Of a stretch of 64,000 nt of DNA, positions 25,160-35,950 are shown piece after piece. Location: the NCBI RefSeq assembly GCF_001659605.2, contig NC_035173.2:17451814-17515813 (forward strand), given 5' to 3'. Numbering within the stretch: position 1 is the stretch's first letter; each line of letters begins with the position of its first letter. A program made the position numbers and the translations under genes. Below the pieces are notes generated by a model, which made no database searches, was not told the origin of the DNA, and saw only the letters and a program-made list of their open reading frames with translations. Origin of the DNA: Manihot esculenta (Eukaryota > Streptophyta > Magnoliopsida > Malpighiales > Euphorbiaceae).

Positions 25160-26385
25160 TTCCCTCTTTCTTTAGAAAAGATTCGTCCTCGAATCTTGCT
25201 GATATTTATGTCAAGAAGGAAAGCTTTAGGCACCCATGTATCTTCAAAGACCTCCTTTTGAATAGGTGGAAATAGTATAAAACTTTCATCATGGATGTTT
25301 TCATCAACAACCTGCACATCAAGAACAAATGAACTAGACATAAAAATATTAGTCATAGAAAGATCATGTGGATGTGACCCATTCTCCTCTACAACTTCCA
25401 AAACAGTCTTATTCACCTCCTCCACCTCATCAATCATGTGCTCCCCATGTCGACCATCATTCACAACCTCTTCTATAAGTTCATTAATGGAATTTTCAAT
25501 TTCAATCTCTATGGAAGTTGACATTGGAACTTTAGCCTCTTCTTTCTCCTTTTCTTTCTCCATCTTCCCTCCTTGAAGTAGTCTTGATTCTTTTCCAGCC
25601 TCGTTACCCTCAAACTCACTCTTTTCTCTCATTTTTTCCACAGAACTCAAGCTCTCACTCTCCTTTGTAGCCAAGGCCGAAGCCTCCCTCTCCCTCTCCA
25701 GCATTTTTATGTGATCGGCATATACCTCTTGAGGTGATAAAGGAGCGAGTATAAGCTTCTGTCCTTCATGAGTGAAGGAGTACTTGTTATTGAGCCCATC
25801 ATGTTGCACCTTTCTATCATATTGCCACGGCCTACCCAACAATATATGGCTTGCCTGCATAGGTACCACATCGCACAAGATCTCATCCTTATACCTACCA
25901 ATAGAAAATGGTATAACCACCTGGCGTGTAACTCTGACCTCACCACAGTCGTTCAACCATTGCAATCTGTATGGCTTAGGGTGTTTAATAGAAGCCAAGC
26001 CCAATTTCTCCACCATATACACACTAGCCACATTTGCACAACTACCTCCATCAATAATGACAGTACACACTTTTCCATTAACCAAACACCTAGTGTGAAA
26101 TATGTTTTCCCGCTGTTTCAGGCTTTCTTCCTTAACCTGCATATTCAGAGCACGCCTAGCAACAAGCATCTCACAATGTGCAGCAAGCAACACATTATTA
26201 ACAAACACATCCGAATCATCACAGTCATTATTGCAATTATGAGTTCTTTGAGGTATTCTTGTAGAAGTGGACGCTGGTGAGACATTCTGATCTTTACTCA
26301 TCCTACCTTTAATCAACAAAGAACAAAGAGAACTAGCAAATATTGTGTAGAAAAGAAAGAACTCAAGTGTTTGCACACTTACCAC
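24925..26385 (-). CDS. Truncated gag/protease ORF of a Ty3 element
   Basis: The ORF has 486 codons, but the likely initiator is the methionine of MSKDQNVSPAST at residue 29 (26,301). A short gag-start piece runs directly into [11 protein letters not shown] and the protease active site IIDGGS near residues 110-115. The next block, [12 protein letters not shown]...[13 protein letters not shown], parallels the protease of the larger element at 16,904. An acidic lysine/glutamate-rich linker follows. Where RT should begin the sequence jumps to the extreme C-terminal region (SKERGNDTDPIGQ) and ends in the LTR. It looks like an internal deletion that kept the frame. It could encode protease but no polymerase. 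Confidence 0.78.
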   Translation of the reverse strand: MVSVQTLEFFLFYTIFASSLCSLLIKGRMSKDQNVSPASTSTRIPQRTHNCNNDCDDSDVFVNNVLLAAHCEMLVARRALNMQVKEESLKQRENIFHTRCLVNGKVCTVIIDGGSCANVASVYMVEKLGLASIKHPKPYRLQWLNDCGEVRVTRQVVIPFSIGRYKDEILCDVVPMQASHILLGRPWQYDRKVQHDGLNNKYSFTHEGQKLILAPLSPQEVYADHIKMLEREREASALATKESESLSSVEKMREKSEFEGNEAGKESRLLQGGKMEKEKEKEEAKVPMSTSIEIEIENSINELIEEVVNDGRHGEHMIDEVEEVNKTVLEVVEENGSHPHDLSMTNIFMSSSFVLDVQVVDENIHDESFILFPPIQKEVFEDTWVPKAFLLDINISKIRGRIFSKERGNDTDPIGQISNNGVEQTYVIQMDLKGVQNHIHMIHIYLGRASTHMGQIWCNTCNHRLREANQTYGLKLHKGKPNVKIK

Positions 26386-27185
26386 TCTTTTGCTGATTCT
26401 TCAATTGCACTTCAGAAACTAAGGTCAACCAACTAACCACAAGGTGCGTTTAATGAAACAAAAAAAAAAAAAAAAGAAAACCTAAAGAAAGAACGAAGAG
26501 CGCAAAAACTAGAAAGAAGACACTGACAATTTGGAAAGTAACACACGAACTAGGTTTTGTGCTACTTGAAAATATCACCTAGAGTATAGACACAAGCAAA
26601 TAATACTCCAGCAATGTCAAGAAAATAAAAATAAGCTTAAACCAAAAAGGAAACTTAGAATTCAAATAAAAACGAATCTGGAAAATTTTGAATTTAATTC
26701 ACTTCAAAGTAAATTAAATATGGATCTATTAAAATCTACCCAAAAAGGCAAGTATCAAGACCCACAAATAGAGACAGAAAAAAAATCAAATAAAATTCAA
26801 TAGGCAGATTTCTTTTGCCTCTAATCTGGATTCAACCCAATTCAAATTTCAAATTTCCAAATTGATTCCCACAAACTACAGCAATCAATTGAGATAGGTA
26901 CGGAAATATAGATACAATCACAATTTCTGCCAGAACAACATAAGGCAAAGGGAATTTTTTTTTTTTTCGTTTTTTTTTTTTTTTTTGTATTGCGATTTTT
27001 TTTTTGTGATGCACGAAGAAAAGGAAAACTCAGAAAAAAAAAAAACTCAGAAAAAAAAAGAAAAACTCAATAACGAAGAAAAGGAAACTCACAAAAATCA
27101 ATAACGAAGAAAAGGAAAACTCAGAAAAAAAACTCTAGATCCTGAGATAAATAAGAATTTACCTCACTTTGGCTCTGATACCAAC
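26386..27185 (-). other. Leader of the non-autonomous element
   Basis: No coding potential is seen. There are long A and T runs (26,458-26,475 and 26,949-27,005) and repeated AAGGAAAACTCAGAAAAAAA-like blocks near 27,020-27,130. The primer-binding site is at 27,170-27,183. Confidence 0.7.
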
Positions 27186-27985
27186 TGACGCGGAACCCTA
27201 TGGCACAAGCCTCAAACCCACACGCACAAGTAGATATGGAATCCAAAGATTTGATAAACCCACCTCCTATGGCACCCCAAACTTAGAGAAGCTGAAACAC
27301 CAATGATCGAAGGATTTAGATGAGAATCCGACAAACGCCACAACGAATAGTTGATAAGTTAGCCAAGATTCCTGGTGCAATTGATGAAAGCAAATCCTCA
27401 CTCTCACTCAAAGCAATACACGCCAAAGGCATGAAAGAAATTCTGAAAAGTTTGATTAAAAGCTGCCTCTTACAATTGTTTCTTATCCTTATATAGTAAG
27501 GAGAAAAACAAATAAAACCCTAAGATACTCTTCTTGGGCCTGACTTAAACACATAAGGCCCAAGCCCAATCACACACTAAAATAATACATAAGTATTAAA
27601 ACATAAGCCCAAAACATGGCCCAACACTCTAAAACTTAAAAGATAAAATATGGCCAGAATACAAGCCCAAACAAAGCTAAAATAAAATAAGTGTTCAAAT
27701 AATAAAACATAGCAAGCCCATCATAACAAAGCTGAATCTTCACAAAAAACTTACTTGATCTTCACATTAGGCTTCCCTTTGTGTAGTTTTAGCCCATAGG
27801 TTTGATTAGCCTCCCTAAGCCTATGATTGCAAGTGTTGCACCAAATTTGTCCCATATGAGTTGAAGCACGCCCCAAATATATATGGATCATATGAATATG
27901 ATTTTGAACTCCTTTTAGATCCATTTGAATGACATAAGTTTGCTCCACACCATTGTTAGAAATTTGCCCTATTGGATCCGTATCA
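27186..27985 (-). repeat. 5' LTR of the non-autonomous element
   Basis: This 800-bp LTR is nearly identical to the copy at 24,359. The differences are a two-base change and one-base length change near 27,235, plus single substitutions near 27,250 and 27,272. Confidence 0.9.
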
Positions 27986-28135
27986 CTTTTAGAATAAAAT
28001 ACTAGAGATATTAGCAATAAGGTATAGAAAAATTCTATGAGAGCGACAATGTACTCAAAAAACATAATTGTTTTTGTGTTGTTTATCATTAAAAAGAGGA
28101 ATTTTATAAATATTATGATATAAGAGAAATGAAAA

Positions 28136-29996
28136 AAAGGAGAGGTATGAGCAGGTGAAATAGGCTAGAACATGTTAGTGACCAATCTTCTTGTTCACTT
28201 TTTACTGTGATGATTGTTTGATATCGAAACAAAGTCTTAACCTTCGAGAGAAATAAATTTGAATTATCATAATAACAGATTCAAGAGTTTTAAAGAAAGT
28301 TTAATTATCTAAACATTATGTAAGAGGAATCACCGACTTAGCAATAGTTTATTCTTTTTCCCTTTTTAGAAGCATTATTATATTTGATAAGGTTAGATAA
28401 ATTATTTTGGCGGAATTGATGTTATTTGAGATAATATTGTTGTTTATTGGAAGTTTAGTTTTTATCTATATTGGTGATATAGTTTGATTTTAAACACTTT
28501 AATTGGTACAAGTAATTATTATTGATAGGTTATATTGATATCTGTTTATATATAAATATGTGTATATATATATATATATATGTTTTGAATATTGGTATTT
28601 AGTTTCTTAATAAGATTGTGCAAAGTATAGCTATGAAAATATGAAAATATAATTATTTATATTTCCTTAGTTATTTACTGGATTCTAGATATAACCCTTA
28701 TTCCTCCAATAGATTGTTGAATAAATGAATAAGATTGTTTTTGTATAGCATAGTGTGATATTGTGGTTGATTATTAGCAAGAATAAATTATGTTTGTATA
28801 AACTTTATGTTATTATCTATTGTTAAGAGCTACGTGGACCTGATCCTCTATTGGAGGTACGTAGGCAGCCTTCGGGTGCGGTCGAAATATAACATATGTT
28901 AAGACTTTAATTAGCAAATAGTAGCAATGTAAATTCAAGCCATATTAACAGATTTTCATGTTGAATAAATTACTTATTGGAAATTTAAAAAGTTTAATAT
29001 GACTAAAATAATTAACATACAAATAATTATATTTATAAGATTATAGATAAAAATAAAGCCACAAAAGAAATCACCGACTTAGCAATATAGGAGAACAATT
29101 TTCATAAAGAGACCATGAGTGAATTAGACCCTTAATATTGCCAAAACTTGACTATAACTTAGGATAGAAGCATACATAAGTACCTAAACTGAATAACTTG
29201 GAAAGCTTGTTAAAGGAACGAAAATTGGCATCCGAATAGGTGCAATTTGTGATATAAAAGGCAGTGTCGCAGTCTAGATATAGAACGTAAGTTGGCATTT
29301 GAAAGGCAGTGTCGTAGTTCAGTTATGAGGCATAGACGAAGTGTCGCACCTATCCCAATTCCTCATTCACTAGCAGACTAAATGAAATTATTGCTTGAAA
29401 AAATAAAGAATAATGGCATAAAAATCCAAAATTTTATTTCTTGGCACAATAAATTAGGATTTAAAAATATTTGGCTATTCTTTCTAAATTTGAATTGAAA
29501 GTGGGGGAGCATCTGTCGGTAGCAGGCATATTGTATTTTTATATTACTTGATGTTGGACTCTACGCTACACCTTGGATAACCAAGGCGAGGTATTAATCG
29601 TTGGTTAATTAAGATAAAATTCTTAAATGGTGTAGAAAAACCTAAAACGCTCTCATCGACGCCGTCGCTCGCTGCCGAATTTATTTTTTCCACTTCGTCC
29701 TTCGCACAAAAAGTTGGCCTTCTCGCTTCACCACCATTTTGGCCTCAGAAAAGGAGATATTGCCTTCGTGCTTTCTCTTAGCTCTATTCACCTTTCGGTC
29801 CTTTATTTCTATATCTTCTCTCTCGGTGTCGTTACCTCTCATAAAAAATCAATTATCTTTAAACTTGAGATTCTCCACCAAATTCAGCTGTTGAAACCTG
29901 TACTTGTGTTCGTCATGTCGAATGCTGCTCATACAATTCCTAATCTCAAAACAATCATACTCGACTCTCCCGAGTTTGAATCGCTGATGATTGAGG
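28136..29996 (+). repeat. Array unit 7 (terminal, truncated)
   Basis: This is the last copy. Near 28,328 about 430 bp are missing, and a 19-base piece found again at 29,069-29,087 of the same unit fills the junction. The copy ends inside the 4CL-like fragment at about 29,996, where single-copy-like DNA begins. The closing bases GAGGATCCTA resemble the AAGGATCCTA that follows the 4CL-like piece in intact units, so the end may be a microhomology junction. Confidence 0.88.
29714..29996 (+). pseudogene. 4CL-like fragment, unit 7 (truncated)
   Basis: HHHFGLRKGDIAFVLSLSSI through LDSPEFESLMI is readable. The copy then ends at the array border, so the P-loop segment is missing. The proline-asparagine pair of LSPNSI is changed to LSLSSI here. 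Confidence 0.82.
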
Positions 29997-30461
29997 ATCC
30001 TAACTAATGAAACTAAGTGTGGTTGTTCTCCTATAAAATGCTCTGGTTTACTAGAGATGTTAAAGCTACTGGCAATAAATATTGCCTAGAGGAGAATCTG
30101 GAAAATTAGCTCTTCTCTTCATAATCAGTGTCTCACTAAAAGGACATTACTGTACGGTGCATGGAAATGCATGCTACATCTAGAATTCCTAACCTGTTGG
30201 ACCTTGATGGCCTAAAACTTAGTTTCTTTAGGCTGGGTGTTGTCCCTTAACTTAGTTTTTGCACTCTTGAGCAATACCTGCCTGGCAGTTATTCCTTTGT
30301 TGTTGATGCTAGCTGTTTGTGTTCCGCCTACTGAAGTTGGTCCTTCAGGGTTTTATAGGTTTGGTGCTTTGAATTGCTCAAGTAGTCTAATTGATGAAGT
30401 TAAATATGCATAGACTAATTTAATTACTTTGTAACTGATGTTTCTCTCCCTACAATTTCAG
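29997..30461. other. No gene recognised
   Basis: This is the first stretch after the array border. I see no conserved protein motif in it. It probably includes intron sequence upstream of the Pelota-like exons. Confidence 0.5.
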
Positions 30462-31916
30462 ATCCCGGTGCAAGTGCTGATCTTGCTGTGGTTTTAATGC
30501 AAGAAGGACTTGCACACATCTTACTTGTCGGTAAAAGGTAAGGTAATTCTTTGATTTTTTTTGGTTCAGTTGTTTAAAAATAAATAATCACATAAACATG
30601 AAGCAACAAAGCCTATAAGGAATGACTTCCACTCTACTTCATATCTTATTTTCTCGAATATTTTTTTTATTGTCATGTTGTAAACTGTTATCCTGGTGCC
30701 TTATGGTGCTGTGACTAATACACTACAGCGTGACAGCTACTCGATCAAGGATAGAGACTTCAATTCCTCGAAAGCATGGCCCTGCCATTGCTGGTTATGA
30801 GTCGGTATGCTTCTTTTCTTCCAACACAGTGAATCCAAGTCATTTATATTTGAGTTGCTATTGGCTTGTCAATGTACTGGAGTTGTTATTACTGATGTGG
30901 CTTCTATGGTTCTGCCTCCTTTTGCATGGATTCTAAGGATTCATGAATTTATCAGAAGTGCTTTAAAACTCTATGTTTTACATTTCTTGTTCTCCTTGCT
31001 GCAGGCATTGAATAAGTTCTTTGAGCATGTTTTACAGGTGAGCATTTGATTTGTATTTTATGTTAGTATGCCTCTACCCTGCTTCTGAATTCACAATATG
31101 TTTCAGGCAAATTAAATACCTGAAGCACTTCTTCACCAGTTCTGATAGATTTTATCCATGTGTAGGCTTTCCTAAAGCATATTGATTTCAGTGTCATTCG
31201 TTGTGCGGTGATTGCAAGCCCTGGTTTCACTAAGGTTTGCAATAAATATGCCATTCTCCTCCCCCCCTGTTTTCATTCAACTTCCTACTTGCTAATATGG
31301 CTTTGATCTCTTGTGAAATGATTTTTTTCTGCAGCAATATATACAATAGTCGAGTGTTTTATTCTTCAGGATCAGTTTCATCGTCACTTATTGTTAGAGG
31401 CAGAGAGGAGACAGCTGAGACCCATTATTGAGAACAAGTCACGCATAGTGCAAGCTCAGGATATAAGTATGTTTGTTATCTTTGCTTCCAGTGTTAATAG
31501 TGGTTAAAACAATGAATGAAACTTTGCAGGGTAGAGGTATCAAGCATAATGGCATACTGGAATATGATGTTTTGGGATAAATTTCTTGAGCATATATACT
31601 TTATGTTTATATGGTACTGGATTTTCTTGTTAACTTGGTTATGCGCCCTGAAGTTCTTTTCTTTTTCCTGTTCTCCCTTTTTTCTTTTAAAAAAATTATC
31701 TTCATCCATTTTCATCTTTTCGTCATTTGGAGTGGAGACGGTTTAGCTGTTTGTAACTGGAAGGAGGATTATCCTACTACTATATTAGGTCACAGCAGCT
31801 AGAACACAACAGAACTTGTTTTGTCCTTCCTAAATTTAGTGAACATTAACCTTTGTTACACAGGCATAGCTTGAGGGAGGTTCTTGATGCCCCAAATGTT
31901 ATGAACATGATTAAAA
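30462..31916 (+). pseudogene. Pelota (ribosome-rescue factor) gene fragment, partial
   Basis: Exon-like blocks with GT-AG borders read as parts of plant Pelota, the Dom34-type factor that splits stalled ribosomes. They are 30,462-30,537 ([20 protein letters not shown]), 30,729-30,804 ([20 protein letters not shown]), 31,005-31,037 (ALNKFFEHVLQ), 31,166-31,234 ([20 protein letters not shown]), 31,370-31,467 ([20 protein letters not shown]) and 31,864-31,916 (HSLREVLDAPNVMNMIK). The first four exons join in frame. In the fifth, bases are lost around the expected VHT-SGYK segment, which shifts the frame. After MIK the sequence no longer matches. The N-terminal half and the last domain are absent. 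Introns are kept, so this came from DNA and not from mRNA. Confidence 0.88.
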
Positions 31917-32337
31917 GACTGCAACACTCCCAATACGTTTCTTTACGAAAGCAGGACAAAAACGTGGTCCTTTTCTATATTTGTTTTTTCTTTTCCCTTT
32001 ATTTCTAATATCGTATTCATTCACATCGGTCTGCCTTCTTGGTTCTTGGCCGGCTTTTTGCAAGTGTATCGAGGACATTTCATCTGGGATTTCGATGGCA
32101 AAGTTTGATTTACCTTTAAGTTTCTCACTTTAATGGTGAAATTCAATTACTTTGTGAAATCTTGCCCATAAATTCTTCTGGGTTTGCTTCAAATTGCATT
32201 CTCCATCATTCATAACCTGTATTCCACCTCATTTTAGATATTGTTTGTGTTTTTGTAATTTTTGGCCTGAAGATCGATCTGGGTGTGCTTCAGAATCAGT
32301 AATATCATCATCCAGAATCTCAATTGCTTCTGCAAGT
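31917..32337. other. Junction between Pelota-like and TGD3-like fragments
   Basis: No coding motif is seen. The segment directly before 32,338 may be the 5' leader of the TGD3-like fragment. Confidence 0.5.
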
Positions 32338-32843
32338 ATGGTTTCTTTGACTGGTTCAATGTTATTTCCTGCTACTGCACCGCATGGCTCTACTGGGTCT
32401 GCTAGATTCTCTATTTGGAGTACGGACACAACCTCTTCGTTCTGCTATAATCAGAGAAAGGTTCTCTGCGCTTGTATGGCACCTCTGCGAAACATAGGCA
32501 GCGATGAATATCGAGCAACCAAATTCAATGTAATTCCCTTACGCTAAGTGTATTTGTCTAGTTTCTGTAGTTTAGATTGTTTTTAGTTTTTGCGGTGTCT
32601 TGTTTGATCGTTTGTTGTTCAGCGCTTTTCTTCTTTTATCTCCTTTTGCTCTATCGTTAACTTAATTTGCGTCTGTTTCTTACTATGTTTTTCTTTTCTT
32701 TTAGGTGTGACCAGGATTCTTATAAATCAAAGCAATTAGGGACGGTATTGGAACCAGAGGATGATTCTGATGTTCTAATTGAAGGTAAAAATGTCTACAA
32801 GTCATTTGGGGATAAGGATATACTGAGAGGTGTCAGCTTCAAG
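32338..32843 (+). pseudogene. TGD3-like chloroplast lipid-import ATPase, 5' fragment
   Basis: Exon 1 (32,338-32,529) starts MVSLTGSMLFPATAPHGSTG and looks like a serine-rich plastid transit peptide ending ATKFN. Exon 2 (32,705-32,843) reads DDSDVLIEGKNVYKSFGDKD followed by ILRGVSFK. This is the start of the ABC ATPase domain of TGD3, the plastid ATPase of the TGD1-2-3 lipid importer. With the borders I chose, the two exons do not join in frame, so either my border is wrong or the frame is lost. Walker A and everything after it is missing. The next recognisable sequence belongs to another gene. Confidence 0.82.
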
Positions 32844-33906
32844 GTGACTTTTGTTAGAAATTGATGCGTGTTCTCTTTCTATCTAATGGTTCTTTCTATT
32901 ATTAGCATATATTCTTACAACTGTTATGCACAGCATATTAACTCTTGATCAACATTCTTGTGGTAAACGTCGTTCTCTGTTCTGTTCACAATTCAACTTC
33001 TGAGTGATATTGAGCTATTGTTTTACTGCTTCTACTTGTGGTTTGCCTATTGCACCAAACAATGTAAAAGAAATTACGGTAACAACTGGTTTTTGTTGAG
33101 CTAAGGCCTTTCATGTGAGATTATAAAATTTGATTCAAAGTTGCATAATAAACTAACGACTCTTTTGAAGAATGAGCAAGGAATTAGGAACCAAGTATGG
33201 CTGTTAGATTACCTATGGAATTGTTGTTTAATGATTACAAGCTTCCCTGAATTGTCCGGTGGAGGGGAAGGTTTCAACGTTTTTCTGTACTGGCCATGTT
33301 ATTGTTTTGGTCTTGTACACAATCTTGAGTTGCATCCAGCTCTTTTTAGATGTTTGACTTGGTTTATGGGGTTTATAATGGGAAAAGGGAAAAGAAAATC
33401 TTATTTCCTTTGTTTCAATATTATTAGTCAATAGTTCAACTAATGTGGTTAATTTGCATTCTTTTGCAAAAATTTGGGTTTACAGTAGAATATCTTAGTG
33501 ACCAAAATCTTCTTCTTCACATTTTTCAACTACGAGTTCTAATAACCAAATCACTCTTTTTTAAATTCCAGAACATCTTAATAGCCAAATCGATGACTAT
33601 GAATAAGAAGGAAAATAGTGAAGGGTTACAATCTTCGACGCAAGTATTTAACATGAGAACCAACTATAGGATGTTAAATTTGATTAATTAAATATATAGA
33701 AATTATTTAAAATTTGCAAAATTTCATCTCAGATGGTTGTTCTGCTTGCATAATTCTGAATATTGGTAGAGTTCATGGAAAGTTAATTTCTTTTCCTTCC
33801 CCTTTTTTTTCTCTTGTTGTGTTCTCCTTGTCATATTTTTGTCACTAATATTAATTATGAATTATTTTTAAGCTATTCATCTTGATTGTGAGTTTCAATC
33901 ACGCAG
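32844..33906. other. Non-coding stretch between TGD3-like and starch-synthase fragments
   Basis: It is AT-rich and intron-like, with no recognised protein motif on either strand. It should contain the breakpoint between the two gene sources. Confidence 0.5.
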
Positions 33907-34561
33907 GTCTTCCTGTTTACTTTATTGAGCCTCAACACCCTGACAAGTTCTTTTGGAGAGGGCAGTTTTACGGAGAACATGATGATTTCTATCGTTTTTC
34001 ATTTTTCAGCCGTGCTGCACTTGAATTGCTTCTTCAAGCTGGCAAAAAAACCAGACATAATTCATTGCCATGACTAATTTAAAATTTGCTTCTGCCTTAA
34101 TTTTCTTACAGTGCATGATCATACATTTTACAACTACGGAAAACTATATGAATGGGTCATTTGATTCTCTGTTTGGAGTTTTCTTGAATATTTGTTATTT
34201 TCTTTGTGAATGTGCATCCAATCCTAGAAGTCTTTCATATTTTATTGAATACGTGGGCTGCATAACAAGAATGGTGCCACAGAAAGGTGTACACCTTATT
34301 AGACATGCAATATACCGTACTCTAGAGTTGGGAGGACAATTTCTACTACTTGGCTCAAGCCCAGTTGCACATGTATTTCTCTTTATGCTACTGAAAAATA
34401 TGCAATGCTCTGTACCTCTGTTTTGCGATTTTGTCAGATTTGTATTTAACATGCTATTATTGACTGTTATTCTGATGGATAAAAATGTTTCCCCGAGCAG
34501 GGATCGAATGGTGCTTTAGAACATGCATTTAACCATTACAGGAACGATCCTGAGAACTGTA
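33907..34561 (+). pseudogene. Starch synthase 4-like (GT5) gene fragments
   Basis: Three blocks match the glucosyltransferase domain of plant starch synthases, most like SS4. They are 33,907-34,074 (GLPVYFIEPQHPDKFFWRGQ, then YGEHDDFYRFSFFSRAALEL), about 34,254-34,372 (GCITRMVPQKGVHLIRHAIY then ELGGQFLLLGSSPVAH) and about 34,501-34,561 (ALEHAFNHYRNDPEN). In the first block one extra A in the A-run near 34,045 shifts the frame just before the expected PDIIHCHD. The blocks come from separated parts of the enzyme, so exons between them are lost. Introns are retained in part. Confidence 0.82.
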
Positions 34562-34824
34562 GCGACGATTTGATTTCAACTACCTTTAATTGTTTCATTT
34601 TCATGGAATTTTCTGTGGGAAATTTATCCTTTCAGAGTAGAAGATGACAGTTCTTTTACAAGACAGTTGCAGAGAAGATGCACTTTTAGCATGCAAAAAT
34701 TACATTATGCTTTGAATTAAATCACAACAATTTACATATCATCACAGCCCAATATAATCTGAAGTTCAAACATAAAAACTCTCCTTTTTTTCTCATGTGG
34801 GTCATGGTACAAATTTCTGCAAGT
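34562..34824. other. Spacer with a small exon-piece duplication
   Basis: There is no gene. The stretch TGTGGGTCATGGTACAAATT near 34,796 duplicates the xylosidase exon piece near 34,882 with few changes. Confidence 0.5.
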
Positions 34825-35950
34825 GTGAGTAGACTAGGGATACCCAACTATAACTGGTGGTCTGAGGCTTGGTCTCTTATGTGGGTCGTGGTACAAATTT
34901 CTCCAATGTCCTACCTGCAGCTACAAGGCTTTCGTCCTTTTCCAAGCCATTGGAAAGGTATACAATCACTGTACCATTTCCTCATTTGATGTTTAAAAGT
35001 TAGTGAACGGATTCCAATTCATTTGATGAAATTGTTTTTTGCAAGGCAGTTTCTACTGAAGGCAGGGCCATGCAGAACGTAGGATTGACAGGCTTGACGT
35101 TTTGGTCGCCAAATGTTAACATTTTTCGTGATCCCAGATGGGGAAGAGGCCAAGAGGCCCCTGGTTAGAAGTCCATTTATTATTTTTCTTTTGTGTGCTT
35201 TTGAATTGTGATAATTCAGGTAACAAAGCAAGACATGGAAGATACATTTCAACCTCCATTTAGAAGTTGTGTTCTTGATGGTAATGTTGCCAGTGTAATG
35301 TGTTCCTACAATCAGGTCAATGGTAAGCCAACATGTGCTGATCCAAATCTTCTTTCTGGGGTCATTCGAGGCGAATGGAAATTGAATGGGTATATATTCA
35401 TTCTCCGAATTTTGAGTTTCATAGTTGATCATCTGGTTTGAATTCGGCTCGGTTTTTGCAGATACATAGTTTCTGACTGTGATTCAGTATATGAGTTCTT
35501 CAATGGACAACACTATACCAAAACACCAGAAGAAGCTGCAGCTACAGCAATATTGGCAGGTAATGCTTGAAATGCTAATTACTCGTTAAAGTTGATTATT
35601 AGGTTGCTTGTTAATTGCATTTTTTCCTTAAAAGAGGCTTAGTATTTATAATGAAATTGCAATTTTTTTTAATTTGATAGGTCTGGATCTCAATTGCTGG
35701 TGATTCTTAGGCCAGCACACTGAAGTCTTGGTCCCACTATGATGAGTCGAATATTGACAAGGCTGTCTCAAATAATTTTGCTACTATGATGAGACTTGGT
35801 TTTTTTTATGGTGATCCTACCAAGCAAATCTATGGAAATCTTGGTCCAAAACATGGTATCCACTATCATTCATGAACATGAGAGCAGATCCTTTGACGGG
35901 CTATCCAGGCAGAACCTACAGATTTCATACTGGAGAAACTGTTTATTCAT
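34825..35950 (+). pseudogene. GH3 beta-D-xylosidase (BXL-like) gene fragment
   Basis: Exon-like blocks are 34,825-34,957 (PNYNWWSEA then SYVGRGTNFSNVLPAAT), 35,046-35,163 ([20 protein letters not shown] then RWGRGQEAP), 35,220-35,389 ([20 protein letters not shown] then [20 protein letters not shown]), 35,462-35,559 (YIVSDCDSV...[10 protein letters not shown]) and 35,681-35,855 (GLDLNC, then [16 protein letters not shown]). The last block fuses directly to a C-terminal piece ([19 protein letters not shown]) to 35,950. These cell-wall enzymes cut xylan oligosaccharides, and the catalytic aspartate region VSDCD is present. Frameshifts in the first block, stop codons near 35,701-35,711 and loss of the sequence between the last two parts make it dead. 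Confidence 0.88.

Larger units (their letters stand above)
24359..27985 (-). mobile_element. Non-autonomous Ty3 element related to the CRM-type element
   Basis: LTRs of about 800 bp (24,359-25,159 and 27,186-27,985) begin TGACGCGGAACCC and end CCGTATCA, with about four differences between them. The 5-bp target duplication is CTTTT (24,354-24,358 and 27,986-27,990). The primer site TGGTATCAGAGCCA (complement of 27,170-27,183) and a purine tract next to the left LTR are intact. Only a start-of-gag remnant, a protease and a C-terminal tail remain; RT, RNase H and integrase are missing. The LTR start TGAYGCGGAACCC and the protease sequence resemble the element at 12,835, but the two are different families. 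Confidence 0.88.
22665..28135 (+). repeat. Array unit 6, internally deleted and split by a second retrotransposon
   Basis: At about 23,408 the sequence jumps from the segment after the TA microsatellite straight to the region following the 4CL-like exon. The hairpin, left arm and 4CL-like fragment are therefore all missing, a loss of about 1.7 kb. An LTR element then occupies 24,359-27,985, and the unit tail resumes at 27,991. Confidence 0.87.
1..29996 (+). repeat. Macrosatellite-like tandem array, unit about 3.53 kb
   Basis: The same sequence block restarts at 1, 3,533, 7,062, 10,239, 19,261, 22,665 and 28,136, always head to tail. The phase is arbitrary; I start units at the motif AAAGGAGAGGTATGAG. 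Full spacing is 3,532 and 3,529 bp. Other copies are shorter because of internal deletions, or longer because of retrotransposon insertions. The array continues beyond the left edge in an unknown way and stops inside a 4CL-like relic at about 29,996. Base composition is AT-rich except in the 4CL-like segment. Every complete unit contains a conserved hairpin, a TA microsatellite, two inverted arms and the 4CL-like fragment. Confidence 0.93.

Noticed and set aside
25768..26280. Plus-strand ORF of 170 codons
   Set aside because: It lies entirely antisense to the retroelement protease ORF and shows no family motif.
1..29996. Ribosomal DNA or 5S array
   Set aside because: The unit has no rRNA-like sequence. 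Its only gene similarity is 4CL-like.
32229..32429. Minus-strand ORF of 66 codons with an acidic ILDDDITDSE stretch
   Set aside because: It is the antisense of the TGD3-like transit-peptide exon and leader. I recognise no protein in it.
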